The translations under genes and the position numbers were made by a program. From NCBI RefSeq assembly GCF_004360145.1, contig NZ_ML178712.1:476179-540178 (forward strand): a stretch of 64,000 nucleotides of DNA, in the 5' to 3' direction. Under the pieces are notes generated by a model that was given only the letters and a program-made list of their open reading frames with translations, did not search any database and was not told the DNA's origin. How positions within the stretch are numbered: the first letter of the stretch is position 1; the number at the start of each line of letters is the position of its first letter. Shown here in pieces: positions 35,010 through 44,319 of the stretch. The stretch comes from Aliiroseovarius marinus. Lineage in GTDB: Bacteria > Pseudomonadota > Alphaproteobacteria > Rhodobacterales > Rhodobacteraceae.

Positions 35010-37289
35010 TTAGCGCTTGCCCAAGCGGGTCGCGGCCAGCATCGCCATGTTCAGAATGTCGTTCGAGGTCGAGTTGGTCGAACAGATCTGGATCGGCTGG
35101 TCGATGCCCGACAGGATCGGCCCGATCACCGTGGCCCCTGCCAGTTCCTGCATCATCTTGACCGAGATCGAGGCCGAGTGACGGGCCGGAACCACCAGAA
35201 TGTTGGCCGGACCAGACAGGCGGCAGAACGGATACTGCGCCATCACGTCGGGGTTCAACGCCACATCTGCGGTCATTTCGCCCTCAAACTCAAAGTCCAC
35301 GCCGCGCTTCTCGAGGATCACGGGGGCTTCGTGCAGTTTCGAGGCACGTTCCGACACCGGATAACCGAAGGTCGAGAAGCTGACGAAAGCCACGCGCGGC
35401 TCAAGCCCCAGACCACGTGCCACGGTGGCGGCGCGCTCTGCGATGTTGGCCAGATCCTCGGTTTCGGGCCATTCGTGCACCAGCGTATCGGCCATCAGCA
35501 CGATGCGCCCTTTGTGCAGGACAGCAGTCACGCCCACCGCGCCATCTGCAGCGGTGGCGTCGAACACGTGGTTGATCCGGTCCAGAACATAGGCCGATTT
35601 CCGGGTTGCGCCGGTAACCAGACCATCGCCGTGGCCATGCGCCAGCATCAGCGAGGCAAACACGTGGCGGTCGCGCGCGGCCAAACGGTGAATGTCGTGG
35701 CGGTCGAAACCCTGACGCTGAAGGCGCTGGTACAGGTAGTCTTTGTAGGTATCTAGATGCTCGGTATTTGCGGCGTTCACCACGCGCAACTCGCGCACAG
35801 CATCCCCCAAACCATCGGCGGTCAGCTTGGCCTTTACATCCTCTTCACGGCCGACGACCAGCGCGCGGCCATACCCGTTGCGCTGATACTGAACCGCAGC
35901 GCGCAGTACTTGCGAGTTGTCACCCTCGGCGAAGATCATTGTCGCCTGGCTCTTACGTGCACGCGCAGTGATGCCGCGCAGGATCGAGGCCGTCGGGTCC
36001 ATCCGCGCCTTCAGGCTTTGCTCGTACCCATCCATGTCGATGATCGGACGGCGCGCAACGCCCGTGTCCATCCCGGCCTTAGCAACTGCCGGCGGGATCA
36101 CGTGGATCAGACGCGGGTCGAACGGCGTCGGAATGATATAGTCGCGGCCAAAGGTCAGCTTCTTGCCGTACGCCATGGCAACTTCGTCCGGCACATCTTC
36201 GCGGGCCAGCTCGGCCAGCGCTTGCGCACAGGCGATCTTCATCTCGTCATTGATGGCGCGGGCGTTGATGTCCAGCGCGCCACGGAACAGGTACGGGAAG
36301 CCCAGAACGTTGTTCACCTGGTTCGGATAGTCCGAACGCCCGGTCGCCACGATCGCATCATTGCGCACTTCGTGGGCTTCTTCCGGGGTGATTTCCGGAT
36401 CCGGGTTCGCCATGGCGAAGATGACGGGGTTGTCGGCCATCGAGGCGACCATCTCTTGCGTCACGGCGCCTTTGACCGACACACCAAGGAACACATCTGC
36501 CCCGTCCATCGCCTCTTCCAGCGTGCGGAGTTCGGTGTTGGCGGCGTGGGCCGATTTCCACTGGTTCATACCATCGGTACGGCCTTGATAAATCACGCCC
36601 TTGGTATCGCAGACGATGCAGTTGTCATGCTTCGCGCCCATCGCCTTGATCAGCTCGATACAGGCGATGCCCGCGGCACCGGCGCCGTTCAGAACGATGC
36701 GGCAATCCTCGATCTTCTTGCCCGACAAATGCAGCGCGTTCAAAAGGCCCGCCGCGCAGATCACCGCCGTGCCATGCTGGTCGTCGTGGAAGACGGGGAT
36801 GTCCATTTCTTCCTTCAGACGCTGCTCGATGATGAAGCATTCGGGCGCTTTGATGTCTTCAAGGTTGATGCCGCCAAAAGTCGGACCCATCAGCTTGACC
36901 GCGTTGATGAAGGCTTCGGGATCTTCGGTGTCCAGCTCGATATCGATCGAGTTCACGTCGGCAAAACGCTTGAACAGAACCGCCTTGCCTTCCATCACGG
37001 GTTTCGACGCCAGCGCACCCAGATTGCCCAAGCCAAGAACCGCGGTCCCGTTCGAAATCACCGCCACAAGGTTGCCCTTGTTGGTGTAATCATAAGCCGT
37101 CTGCGAGTTCTCGGCGATTGCCTCACAGGGAACAGCAACACCCGGCGAATAGGCCAGCGACAGGTCGCGCTGCGTGGTCATCGGGACCGACGGCGTAACC
37201 TCGAATTTGCCCGGTGTGGGGTCAATGTGGAAGGCGAGCGCCTCTTCATCTGTGATCTTGGCTTTGGGCATATCGGGGGCCTTTGTCAT
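35010..37289 (-). CDS. maeB: NADP-dependent malic enzyme with phosphotransacetylase-like domain
   Basis: Oxidatively decarboxylates malate to pyruvate with NADPH. The 759-aa two-domain form has a malic enzyme at about 1-420 (SLAYSPGVAVPCEAI, FHDDQHGTAVICAAGLLNAL, LNGAGAAGIACIELI) and a C-terminal phosphate acetyltransferase-like domain at about 430-759, known to be regulatory rather than catalytic in related MaeB proteins. ATG 37289 or ATG 37271 may start it; the latter is better spaced from AAAGG. Divergent from galE over a 214-bp gap containing a GTTAGCGC site. Confidence 0.95.
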   Translation of the reverse strand: MTKAPDMPKAKITDEEALAFHIDPTPGKFEVTPSVPMTTQRDLSLAYSPGVAVPCEAIAENSQTAYDYTNKGNLVAVISNGTAVLGLGNLGALASKPVMEGKAVLFKRFADVNSIDIELDTEDPEAFINAVKLMGPTFGGINLEDIKAPECFIIEQRLKEEMDIPVFHDDQHGTAVICAAGLLNALHLSGKKIEDCRIVLNGAGAAGIACIELIKAMGAKHDNCIVCDTKGVIYQGRTDGMNQWKSAHAANTELRTLEEAMDGADVFLGVSVKGAVTQEMVASMADNPVIFAMANPDPEITPEEAHEVRNDAIVATGRSDYPNQVNNVLGFPYLFRGALDINARAINDEMKIACAQALAELAREDVPDEVAMAYGKKLTFGRDYIIPTPFDPRLIHVIPPAVAKAGMDTGVARRPIIDMDGYEQSLKARMDPTASILRGITARARKSQATMIFAEGDNSQVLRAAVQYQRNGYGRALVVGREEDVKAKLTADGLGDAVRELRVVNAANTEHLDTYKDYLYQRLQRQGFDRHDIHRLAARDRHVFASLMLAHGHGDGLVTGATRKSAYVLDRINHVFDATAADGAVGVTAVLHKGRIVLMADTLVHEWPETEDLANIAERAATVARGLGLEPRVAFVSFSTFGYPVSERASKLHEAPVILEKRGVDFEFEGEMTADVALNPDVMAQYPFCRLSGPANILVVPARHSASISVKMMQELAGATVIGPILSGIDQPIQICSTNSTSNDILNMAMLAATRLGKR

Positions 37290-37404
37290 CTTCTTTCGAA
37301 GTCAAACCCTTACAGGGGGAAAATCCGGGCCTCAACCGGTATTGTGCTATTAATCTGTCTTTTGTCGGGGGTTTTTGGGTAATTGTTGGAAATTATATTC
37401 ATTT

Positions 37405-37412
37405 GTTAGCGC
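37405..37412. promoter_or_regulatory. GTTAGCGC operator-like site between maeB and galE
   Basis: The 8-mer sits in an imperfect palindrome (TTGTT...AATAA around it). The same 8-mer occurs upstream of icd (30595) and between rbsK and the NAD-IDH gene (29378). It resembles a LacI-family half site. Tentative. Confidence 0.25.
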
Positions 37413-37503
37413 AATAAACGCAATTCTGTACTGCCTTGGCTTTCCCACGTGCCTTTCACGCCGATCCATCCTATATCTCGGTCATTAGATTTGGAGGTTT
37501 CAC

Positions 37504-38514
37504 GTGGCACAAAAAGTCCTTTTGACCGGCGGCGCAGGGTTCATTGGCTCGCATACGTTCGTCGAGCTGACCAAAGCCGGGTATCAGGTTGTGATCCTTG
37601 ATAACTTTTCCAACGCGCACCGGGGTGTGCTGGACCGGCTCGAGGTGATCAGCGGTGAAAAAGTCGTCCACGTGGACGGAGACGTTCTGGACCAAGACCT
37701 ACTGACCCGCGTCTTTGCCGAGCACAAATTTGACGCCGTCATCCACTTCGCCGCGCTGAAGGCCGTGGGTGAAAGCACCGAAAAGCCGCTGGATTATCTG
37801 ACCACCAACATCTCGGGCCTGTATACGCTTCTGAACGTGATGAAGGCGGCGGGCGTGTTCCGTCTGGTTTTCTCATCCTCGGCGACCGTCTATGGCCAGC
37901 CCGACCAACTGCCCGTACCGGAAACCGCCCCGCGCAGCTTCAACAACCCTTATGGCTATACCAAGCTGGTCTGTGAACAATCGTTGGAGCAAGTCGCCGC
38001 CGCAGATGACCGCTGGGCCTTTGGCATCCTGCGGTATTTCAACCCCGCCGGCGCTCACGAAACCGGGCTGATCGGTGAGGATCCGAACGACATTCCCAAC
38101 AACCTGATGCCTTATATTGCCAAGGTCGCCACAGGCGAGCTGGAAAAGCTGTCGGTCTTCGGCAACGATTACGACACACCCGACGGCACTGGCGTGCGCG
38201 ACTATATTCACGTGATGGACTTGGCGCGAGGGCATGTGCAATCGGTGGATGCGCTGCTGAAAACTAACGAAAGCCACACGGTAAACCTCGGCACCGGCAC
38301 CGGTTATTCGGTGTTGGACATGCTGCACGCCTATGAAAAGGCCGCCGGGAAAGAGCTGCCCTATCAAATGGCGCCCCGCCGCGCGGGGGATGTGGCCGGC
38401 GTCTATGGCGATCCAACCAAAGCCCGCGACGTGCTGGGGTTCGAGGCCGAGCGTGGTCTGGACGAGATGTGCGAAAGCAGCTGGAACTGGGTCTCGCGCC
38501 GCAAAAATTCCTGA
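37504..38514 (+). CDS. galE: UDP-glucose 4-epimerase
   Basis: Short-chain dehydrogenase of 336 aa that interconverts UDP-glucose and UDP-galactose for polysaccharide or lipopolysaccharide synthesis. The NAD motif is GGAGFIGSH at 9-17, the catalytic Ser region is SSSATVYG, and Tyr-x3-Lys is in NPYGYTKLV (about 149-153). Start is GTG at 37504, behind TTTGGAGG with ideal spacing. 65 bp before mutS, same strand. Confidence 0.95.
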   Translation: MAQKVLLTGGAGFIGSHTFVELTKAGYQVVILDNFSNAHRGVLDRLEVISGEKVVHVDGDVLDQDLLTRVFAEHKFDAVIHFAALKAVGESTEKPLDYLTTNISGLYTLLNVMKAAGVFRLVFSSSATVYGQPDQLPVPETAPRSFNNPYGYTKLVCEQSLEQVAAADDRWAFGILRYFNPAGAHETGLIGEDPNDIPNNLMPYIAKVATGELEKLSVFGNDYDTPDGTGVRDYIHVMDLARGHVQSVDALLKTNESHTVNLGTGTGYSVLDMLHAYEKAAGKELPYQMAPRRAGDVAGVYGDPTKARDVLGFEAERGLDEMCESSWNWVSRRKNS

Positions 38515-38579
38515 CCCCTCTTTCACCCCGACGCCCGACATTCTAGTCTGTCGCAAAGCACAACGCCGGGGGGCAGCAG

Positions 38580-41231
38580 GTGAGCGATAAACCAGCCAAG
38601 ATCACGCCGATGATGGCGCAGTTTCTTGAGATCAAAGAGGGCTATCAAGACGCCCTTTTGTTCTATCGCATGGGCGATTTTTACGAGCTGTTCTTTGACG
38701 ACGCCGTCGCGGCCGCCGCGGCCTTGGACATTGCGCTGACCAAACGCGGCAAGCATCTGGGCGAAGACATCCCCATGTGTGGCGTGCCTGTGCATGCCGC
38801 CGAGGGCTATTTGCTGACGCTGATCCGCAAGGGCTTCCGCGTCGCGGTCTGCGAGCAGATGGAAAACCCCGCCGAGGCGAAGAAGCGTGGCTCGAAATCC
38901 GTCGTGAAACGCGATGTGGTCCGGCTGGTCACGCCCGGCACCTTGACCGAAGAAAGCCTGCTGGACGCGCGACGGCACAACTTCCTCGCCGCCTATAACG
39001 TCGTGCGCGACGAGGCCGCGCTGGCCTGGGTCGACATTTCGACCGGCGCCTTCCGCGTCATGCCCTGCCCGCCCGTCCGCCTTGGCCCAGAACTCGCCCG
39101 CCTTGCCCCGCGCGAGGTCGTACTGTCTGAAGCGGATTATCAGAATTGCGCTGAAATAGTGACTGAATCTGGCGCATCCCCCACCGAACTGGGTCGCGCG
39201 GCCTTTGACAGTACGGGTGCGGAAAAACGGCTGCTGGATCTGTATAAGATCGGGTCGCTCGATGCGTTCGGCAGCTTCTCACGCGCCGAACTTGGGGCGA
39301 TGGGGGCCATCGTCGAATATCTGGACATCACCCAGAAGGGCAAACTGCCTCTGTTGCGTCCGCCCGTGAAGGAACTGGCGCAAGGCACGATGCAGATCGA
39401 CGCCGCCACGCGCCGCAATCTGGAGCTGACCCACAGCCTGTCCGGCGGGCGCGAGGGCTCGCTTCTGTCCGTGATCGACCGCACCGTGACCGCTGGCGGT
39501 GGACGTTTGTTGGAACGGCGCATCTCCAGCCCCTCGCGCACGCTGTCAGAGATCAACGCCCGACTAGATGCGGTACGTTTTCTGGTGGAACAGAGACTAA
39601 CTTGCGAGAATACGCGCGAATTTCTGCGCAACGTCCCTGACATCGACCGCGCCCTGTCGCGCCTTGGTCTGGAACGTGGTGGCCCCCGTGATCTGGGCGC
39701 CATCCGCAACGGGCTTGCTGCCGCGAATGATCTGGCGGATAGCCTGTCTCAGTCAGATCTGCCCGCAAAACTGGCGGAAGCCTCGCAAAACCTGCGCGGC
39801 CATGACGATCTGGTCGATCTTCTGGATCAAGCGCTGGTCGCTGAGCCGCCCCTTCTGGCCCGTGATGGCGGCTTCATCGCCCCCGGCTATGACGAAGACC
39901 TCGACGAAGCGCGCCAGCTGCGGGACGAGGGCCGCGGTGTAATCGCCGCGATGCAGGCGCAATATGCTGAACACACCGGCATCGGTTCGCTGAAGGTAAA
40001 ACACAACAACGTGCTGGGCTATTTCATCGAGACGACGGCTACCCACGCCGAAAAAATGCTAAACCCGCCGCTGTCGGAAACCTATATCCACCGGCAAACT
40101 ACAGCGAACGCGGTGCGCTTCACGACCGTTGCCCTCAGTGATATGGAGACCAAGATCCTGAACGCGGGAAACCGAGCGTTGGAGATCGAGAAGCGGCTCT
40201 ATTCCAGCCTAACAGCGGCAATTTTGGATCAAGTCGCCGCAGTATCCGACACCGCCCGCGCCCTATCGGAAATCGACGTGGCCACCGGTTTTGCCGATCT
40301 GGCACGGTCCGACAATTGGTCCGCCCCCACCGTCGATGACAGCCGCGTGTTTCACGTGGAAGGCGGTCGCCACCCCGTGGTCGAGGCCGCCCTGCGCAAG
40401 ACAGGCGAGGCGTTTGTGGCCAATGATTGCGACCTCGCGGATGGTGCAAAATCTGCCGATGTCTGGCTTCTGACTGGTCCGAACATGGCCGGTAAGTCGA
40501 CCTTCCTGCGCCAAAACGCGCTGATCGCCCTGTTGGCGCAGGCTGGCAGCTTCGTTCCGGCGAAAGCGGCGCATATCGGGTTGGTCTCGCAACTCTTCAG
40601 CCGCGTAGGTGCCTCGGACGATCTGGCGCGGGGACGATCCACCTTCATGGTCGAAATGGTCGAAACAGCCGCCATTCTGAACCAAGCTGACAACCGTGCG
40701 CTGGTCATTCTGGACGAAATCGGGCGCGGAACGGCGACCTATGACGGTTTGTCCATCGCCTGGGCGACGCTTGAACATCTGCACGACGTCAACAAATCCC
40801 GCGCGCTGTTTGCCACCCACTATCACGAGATGACCCAGCTGTCTGACAAGCTGGACGGCGTCGAAAACGCCACGATCGCGGTGAAGGAGTGGGAAGGCGA
40901 GGTGATTTTCCTGCACGAAGTCCGCAAAGGCGCTGCCGATCGGTCCTATGGTGTACAGGTTGCCAAACTAGCGGGTCTTCCCGACAGCGTTGTCGCCCGC
41001 GCGAATGTAGTGCTGGACGCGCTAGAAAAAGGCGAGCGTGAAGGGTCCGGCCAGAAGGCCATCATTGACGATCTTCCGCTGTTTTCCGCCATTGCCGAAC
41101 CGGTTCAACCCGCACCTACAGGCCCGAGCGACCTGGAGCTTGCCTTGAAGGATATCCACCCTGATGACCTGAAACCTATCGAGGCTCTGAACCTGCTGTA
41201 TGAGCTGAAAGAGATCGCGGCAGAAACGTAA
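38580..41231 (+). CDS. mutS: DNA mismatch repair protein MutS
   Basis: Mismatch-recognition ATPase (883 aa). The mismatch-binding domain has the Phe-x-Glu motif in FYRMGDFYELFFDDA, and the Walker A is GPNMAGKST at about 633-641, followed by the SRVGASDDLARGRSTFMVEM and DEIGRGTATYDGLSIAWA signatures. The start is GTG 38580 after a GGGGGCAGCAG stretch. Full length, no defects. A hairpin follows the stop. Confidence 0.97.
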   Translation: MSDKPAKITPMMAQFLEIKEGYQDALLFYRMGDFYELFFDDAVAAAAALDIALTKRGKHLGEDIPMCGVPVHAAEGYLLTLIRKGFRVAVCEQMENPAEAKKRGSKSVVKRDVVRLVTPGTLTEESLLDARRHNFLAAYNVVRDEAALAWVDISTGAFRVMPCPPVRLGPELARLAPREVVLSEADYQNCAEIVTESGASPTELGRAAFDSTGAEKRLLDLYKIGSLDAFGSFSRAELGAMGAIVEYLDITQKGKLPLLRPPVKELAQGTMQIDAATRRNLELTHSLSGGREGSLLSVIDRTVTAGGGRLLERRISSPSRTLSEINARLDAVRFLVEQRLTCENTREFLRNVPDIDRALSRLGLERGGPRDLGAIRNGLAAANDLADSLSQSDLPAKLAEASQNLRGHDDLVDLLDQALVAEPPLLARDGGFIAPGYDEDLDEARQLRDEGRGVIAAMQAQYAEHTGIGSLKVKHNNVLGYFIETTATHAEKMLNPPLSETYIHRQTTANAVRFTTVALSDMETKILNAGNRALEIEKRLYSSLTAAILDQVAAVSDTARALSEIDVATGFADLARSDNWSAPTVDDSRVFHVEGGRHPVVEAALRKTGEAFVANDCDLADGAKSADVWLLTGPNMAGKSTFLRQNALIALLAQAGSFVPAKAAHIGLVSQLFSRVGASDDLARGRSTFMVEMVETAAILNQADNRALVILDEIGRGTATYDGLSIAWATLEHLHDVNKSRALFATHYHEMTQLSDKLDGVENATIAVKEWEGEVIFLHEVRKGAADRSYGVQVAKLAGLPDSVVARANVVLDALEKGEREGSGQKAIIDDLPLFSAIAEPVQPAPTGPSDLELALKDIHPDDLKPIEALNLLYELKEIAAET

Positions 41232-41233
41232 AC

Positions 41234-41258
41234 GCCCCCGGAAATCCGAGGGCATTTT
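41234..41258 (+). terminator. Intrinsic terminator after mutS
   Basis: An 8-pair stem (GCCCCCGG against CCGAGGGC, one mismatch) with loop AAAT and tail ATTTT, directly after the mutS stop and before the convergent grpE end. Confidence 0.7.
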
Positions 41259-41283
41259 AAGAAGTTTGCGGTGAATTAGAGCC

Positions 41284-41844
41284 TTATTTGGGCGTCGACG
41301 ACACGCCAACCTGCGCCGGGCGCAGCAGGCGGTCATGCAGCATGAAGCCCTCGGCCATCACCTGAATGATGTCGCCCGCTTTGGTGCCGGGCACTGGGGC
41401 TTCGAACATGGCTTCGTGCACTTCCGGGTCAAACTTATCGCCAACTTCCGGCGCCAGTAGATGAATGCCGTGCTTGTCAAAGATGCCCAGCAGCGCGCGC
41501 ATGGTCAGTTGAACACCTTCCAGCAGAGCCTTGTCTGCTTCACCGGCTTCATTTGCAGCTTCCAGCGCACGCTTCATGTTGTCGTAAACCGGCAGCATGT
41601 CGCGGGCCAGCTTGGAGCCGCCATAGTTCTCGGCCTCGCGACGGTCACGTTCGCCACGTTTGCGGGCGTTTTCAGCATCCGCCAGCGCACGCATGAAACG
41701 ATCTTTCATCTCGTCACGTTCAGCACGGGCTGCAATCAACTCGTCCTCAAGGCTCACTTCGTCCTCAACGGTCACTTCTTCGGTCATCAGCTTGTCGATG
41801 CCCGGTTCCAGTTCCTCAGCGCGTTCGGTTTTCGCGTCCGTCAT
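41284..41844 (-). CDS. grpE: Nucleotide exchange factor GrpE
   Basis: Cochaperone that releases ADP from DnaK (186 aa). A long acidic N-terminal tail and coiled coil are followed by the GrpE core (RDMLPVYDNMKRALEAA and GDKFDPEVHEAMFEAP). It lies 24 bp after hrcA on the same strand. dnaK and dnaJ are not in the window. Confidence 0.96.
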   Translation of the reverse strand: MTDAKTERAEELEPGIDKLMTEEVTVEDEVSLEDELIAARAERDEMKDRFMRALADAENARKRGERDRREAENYGGSKLARDMLPVYDNMKRALEAANEAGEADKALLEGVQLTMRALLGIFDKHGIHLLAPEVGDKFDPEVHEAMFEAPVPGTKAGDIIQVMAEGFMLHDRLLRPAQVGVSSTPK

Positions 41845-41868
41845 GTTCTTTGCCTCTATCCTCGGCCT

Positions 41869-42930
41869 TTATCCTCGATCCGAGATCATTTTGCCGATCA
41901 GTTGCGCGGTATAGTCCACCACCGGAACAATCCGCCCATAGTTCAGCCGCGTCGGGCCAATTACGCCCACAGCACCAATGATCTTTCGATCAGCGTTCAT
42001 ATAAGGGGAAACCACCAAAGAGGAACCCGAAAGTGAGAAAAGTTTGTTCTCAGAGCCAATAAAAATGCGCACGCCTTCGCCCTGATCAGCCAGATCAAGG
42101 AATTCGGCAATGTCCCGCTTACGCTCAAGGTCGTCAAACAGGGTCCGAATACGCTCCAGATCGACCTCGGGCCCATCATCCGTCAGCAGATTCGAGCGTC
42201 CGCGCACGATTAGGCGCTCATAGGGCTGACCTTCGTTTTCCCAAATCGCGGCACCGCTTTCGATCAAAGCCTGCGCCAACGTGTCGAGCTCTTGCCGGCG
42301 ATTGGCAACTTCAGTCGCAATAATGCGCTGAAGCTCAGAAATCGTGCGGCCCTCGGCCAGGGCATTCAGGAAATTCGCCGCTTCCCGCATCGAGCTTGGG
42401 GTCTGCCCCGCAGGCGGCTCAAACACGCGGTTTTCCACGTGGCCATCTGCGAAGACCAGCACGGCAAGCGCGCGATCGGGGCCAAGCGACACGAACTCGA
42501 TATGTTTGATCGGCGCCTCGTGCTTGGGTGTCAAAACCAGACTGGCGCCAGCGGTAATCCCCGACAATGCCGCGCCTACGCGGTCCATCATCGAGTTGAT
42601 ATTGCTTTCATTTCCGACAGTTGCGTCGATTTTCTGCCGGTCGTCCGTCGTCAGGTCCGACACCTCAAGCAGTCCATCGACAAACATCCGCAAGCCAAGC
42701 TCGGTCGGGATCCGACCGGCCGACACATGCGGGCTGTCCAACAGCCCCATATACTCAAGGTCTTGCATCACGTTGCGAATGGTCGCCGCGCTGACGTTTT
42801 CCGTCAGGCTGCGGGTCAGGCTGCGCGAGCCCACCGGCGCGCCCGTTTCCAGATAGCTTTCAACGATGCAGCGGAAGACCTCGCGCGAGCGGGTGTTCAT
42901 ATCTTCCATCAAATCAGAAGCGTCTGCCAT
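41869..42930 (-). CDS. hrcA: Heat-inducible transcription repressor HrcA
   Basis: Repressor that binds CIRCE operators of chaperone genes (353 aa). The N-terminal winged helix is [10 protein letters not shown]...[13 protein letters not shown], and the conserved middle has [20 protein letters not shown]. hrcA-grpE order is usual in Rhodobacteraceae. I find no CIRCE element upstream of hrcA itself, so its own control is not explained by autoregulation at CIRCE. Confidence 0.96.
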   Translation of the reverse strand: MADASDLMEDMNTRSREVFRCIVESYLETGAPVGSRSLTRSLTENVSAATIRNVMQDLEYMGLLDSPHVSAGRIPTELGLRMFVDGLLEVSDLTTDDRQKIDATVGNESNINSMMDRVGAALSGITAGASLVLTPKHEAPIKHIEFVSLGPDRALAVLVFADGHVENRVFEPPAGQTPSSMREAANFLNALAEGRTISELQRIIATEVANRRQELDTLAQALIESGAAIWENEGQPYERLIVRGRSNLLTDDGPEVDLERIRTLFDDLERKRDIAEFLDLADQGEGVRIFIGSENKLFSLSGSSLVVSPYMNADRKIIGAVGVIGPTRLNYGRIVPVVDYTAQLIGKMISDRG

Positions 42931-43000
42931 CAGCTTAGCCTTGCCTTTTTGCCGGACCCATGGCTATCACGCTTTCAAAGCGGAAACAAAGGAAGAAGCC

Positions 43001-43711
43001 ATGCGTCCCTCTGGTCGAGATTTAGATCAAATGCGCCCGATTTCAATCGAGACCGGGGTAACAAAACACGCCGAGGGGTCCTGTATGATCCGCGTGGGCG
43101 ATACGCATGTGCTGTGCACCGCATCGCTGGAAACCCGCGTTCCCCCGTTTCTGCGCAACTCTGGCAAGGGCTGGGTGACGGCAGAATACGGCATGCTGCC
43201 CCGTTCGACCGGGTCGCGCATGCGTCGCGAGGCTGCTTCCGGTAAGCAAGGCGGTCGCACCGTTGAAATTCAACGCCTGATTGGCCGTTCGCTGCGCGCG
43301 GGCATCGATCTGGTGGCCTTGGGTGAACGTCAGATCACCGTCGACTGTGATGTCATTCAAGCCGATGGCGGCACCCGTTGTGCGGCAATCACTGGCGGTT
43401 GGGTAGCGCTGCGTCTGGCCGTAAACAAGCTGCTGAAGGCAGGCGACATCACCACCGATCCGCTGATGGATCCGGTCGCCGCCGTGTCTTGCGGCATCTA
43501 CGCCGGCCAGCCAGTGCTGGATCTGGACTATCCCGAAGACAGCGAAGCGGGCGTGGATGGCAACTTTGTCATGTGTGGCCCGAAACTGATCGAAGTGCAG
43601 ATGTCGGCCGAAGGGTCGACCTTCACACGTGACCAGATGAACCAGCTGATGGATCTCGCCGACAAGGGCGTGTCCGAGTTGGTCGCTGCGCAGCTTCAGG
43701 CGACAGCATAA
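43001..43711 (+). CDS. rph: Ribonuclease PH
   Basis: Phosphorolytic 3'-5' exoribonuclease that trims tRNA 3' ends (236 aa). Family signatures are [35 protein letters not shown] and [15 protein letters not shown], with [14 protein letters not shown]. The frame is open from 42866, but ATG 43001 follows AAAGGAAGAAGCC and gives the conserved start. It is divergent from hrcA and overlaps the rdgB ATG by one base (TAATG). Confidence 0.97.
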   Translation: MRPSGRDLDQMRPISIETGVTKHAEGSCMIRVGDTHVLCTASLETRVPPFLRNSGKGWVTAEYGMLPRSTGSRMRREAASGKQGGRTVEIQRLIGRSLRAGIDLVALGERQITVDCDVIQADGGTRCAAITGGWVALRLAVNKLLKAGDITTDPLMDPVAAVSCGIYAGQPVLDLDYPEDSEAGVDGNFVMCGPKLIEVQMSAEGSTFTRDQMNQLMDLADKGVSELVAAQLQATA

Positions 43712-44319
43712 TGCGGAAATTTGACGGCGATAAACTGGTCGTTGCGACCCACAATGCGGGCAAATTACGCGAGATTTCCGCCTTGTTAGAGCCTTTTGGC
43801 ATCGCCGTCACCTCGGCTGGCGAACTGGGCTTGGAAGAGCCGGAAGAAACCGAAGATACCTTCGTCGGCAACGCCCGGATCAAAGCTCATTTCGCCGCCA
43901 AAGAAAGCGGATTGCCCGCCCTGTCCGATGACAGCGGCATCATGGTCGACGCGCTGGACGGCGCACCGGGCGTTTACACCGCAGATTGGGCCGAAACGCC
44001 AAGCGGGCGCGATTTTCCCATGGCGATGGAGAAAACCTGGACCCTTCTGGAAGAGAAGAACGCGCCCCTGCCCCGTACCGCACGGTTCTGCTGCACCCTG
44101 TGTCTTGCGTGGCCCGACGGCCATGACGAGGTTTTCGAAGGCAAGGTCGAAGGGTCGCTGACATGGCCCATGCGCGGCGATCAGGGCTTTGGCTATGACC
44201 CGATTTTCGTGCCCGAGGGCTTTGACATCACCTTTGGCGAAATGGACCCCGAAAAGAAGCACCAGATGAGCCACCGCGCCGACGCGTTCGCTAAGCTGGT
44301 GAAGGGCGCTTTTGCTTGA
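43711..44319 (+). CDS. rdgB: Non-canonical purine NTP pyrophosphatase RdgB/HAM1
   Basis: House-cleaning enzyme hydrolysing ITP, dITP and XTP to monophosphates (202 aa). Motifs: [11 protein letters not shown] at the N-terminus, [26 protein letters not shown], and [15 protein letters not shown] near the C-terminus. Coupled to rph by one base and overlapping the hemW TTG start by 8 bp. The rph-rdgB-hemW order is a known alphaproteobacterial neighbourhood. Confidence 0.97.
   Translation: MRKFDGDKLVVATHNAGKLREISALLEPFGIAVTSAGELGLEEPEETEDTFVGNARIKAHFAAKESGLPALSDDSGIMVDALDGAPGVYTADWAETPSGRDFPMAMEKTWTLLEEKNAPLPRTARFCCTLCLAWPDGHDEVFEGKVEGSLTWPMRGDQGFGYDPIFVPEGFDITFGEMDPEKKHQMSHRADAFAKLVKGAFA

Noticed and set aside
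37310-37340. Small ORFs and tRNA-like folds in the maeB-galE gap
   Set aside because: No complete cloverleaf, no ribosome-binding site with an ATG, and no conserved peptide could be seen.
35757-37382. 541-codon open frame antisense to maeB
   Set aside because: Shadow of the malic enzyme gene; no ribosome-binding site or protein motifs.
40348-40363. parS-like sequence TGTTTCACGTGG in mutS
   Set aside because: Only 13 of 16 bases match, the palindrome is broken, and the bases encode the conserved FHVEGG of MutS.
42931-43000. CIRCE element or heat-shock sigma promoter before hrcA
   Set aside because: No TTAGCACTC-N9-GAGTGCTAA is present. A TTTGAAA...CCAT pair on the minus strand is spaced too closely for a sigma-32 promoter.
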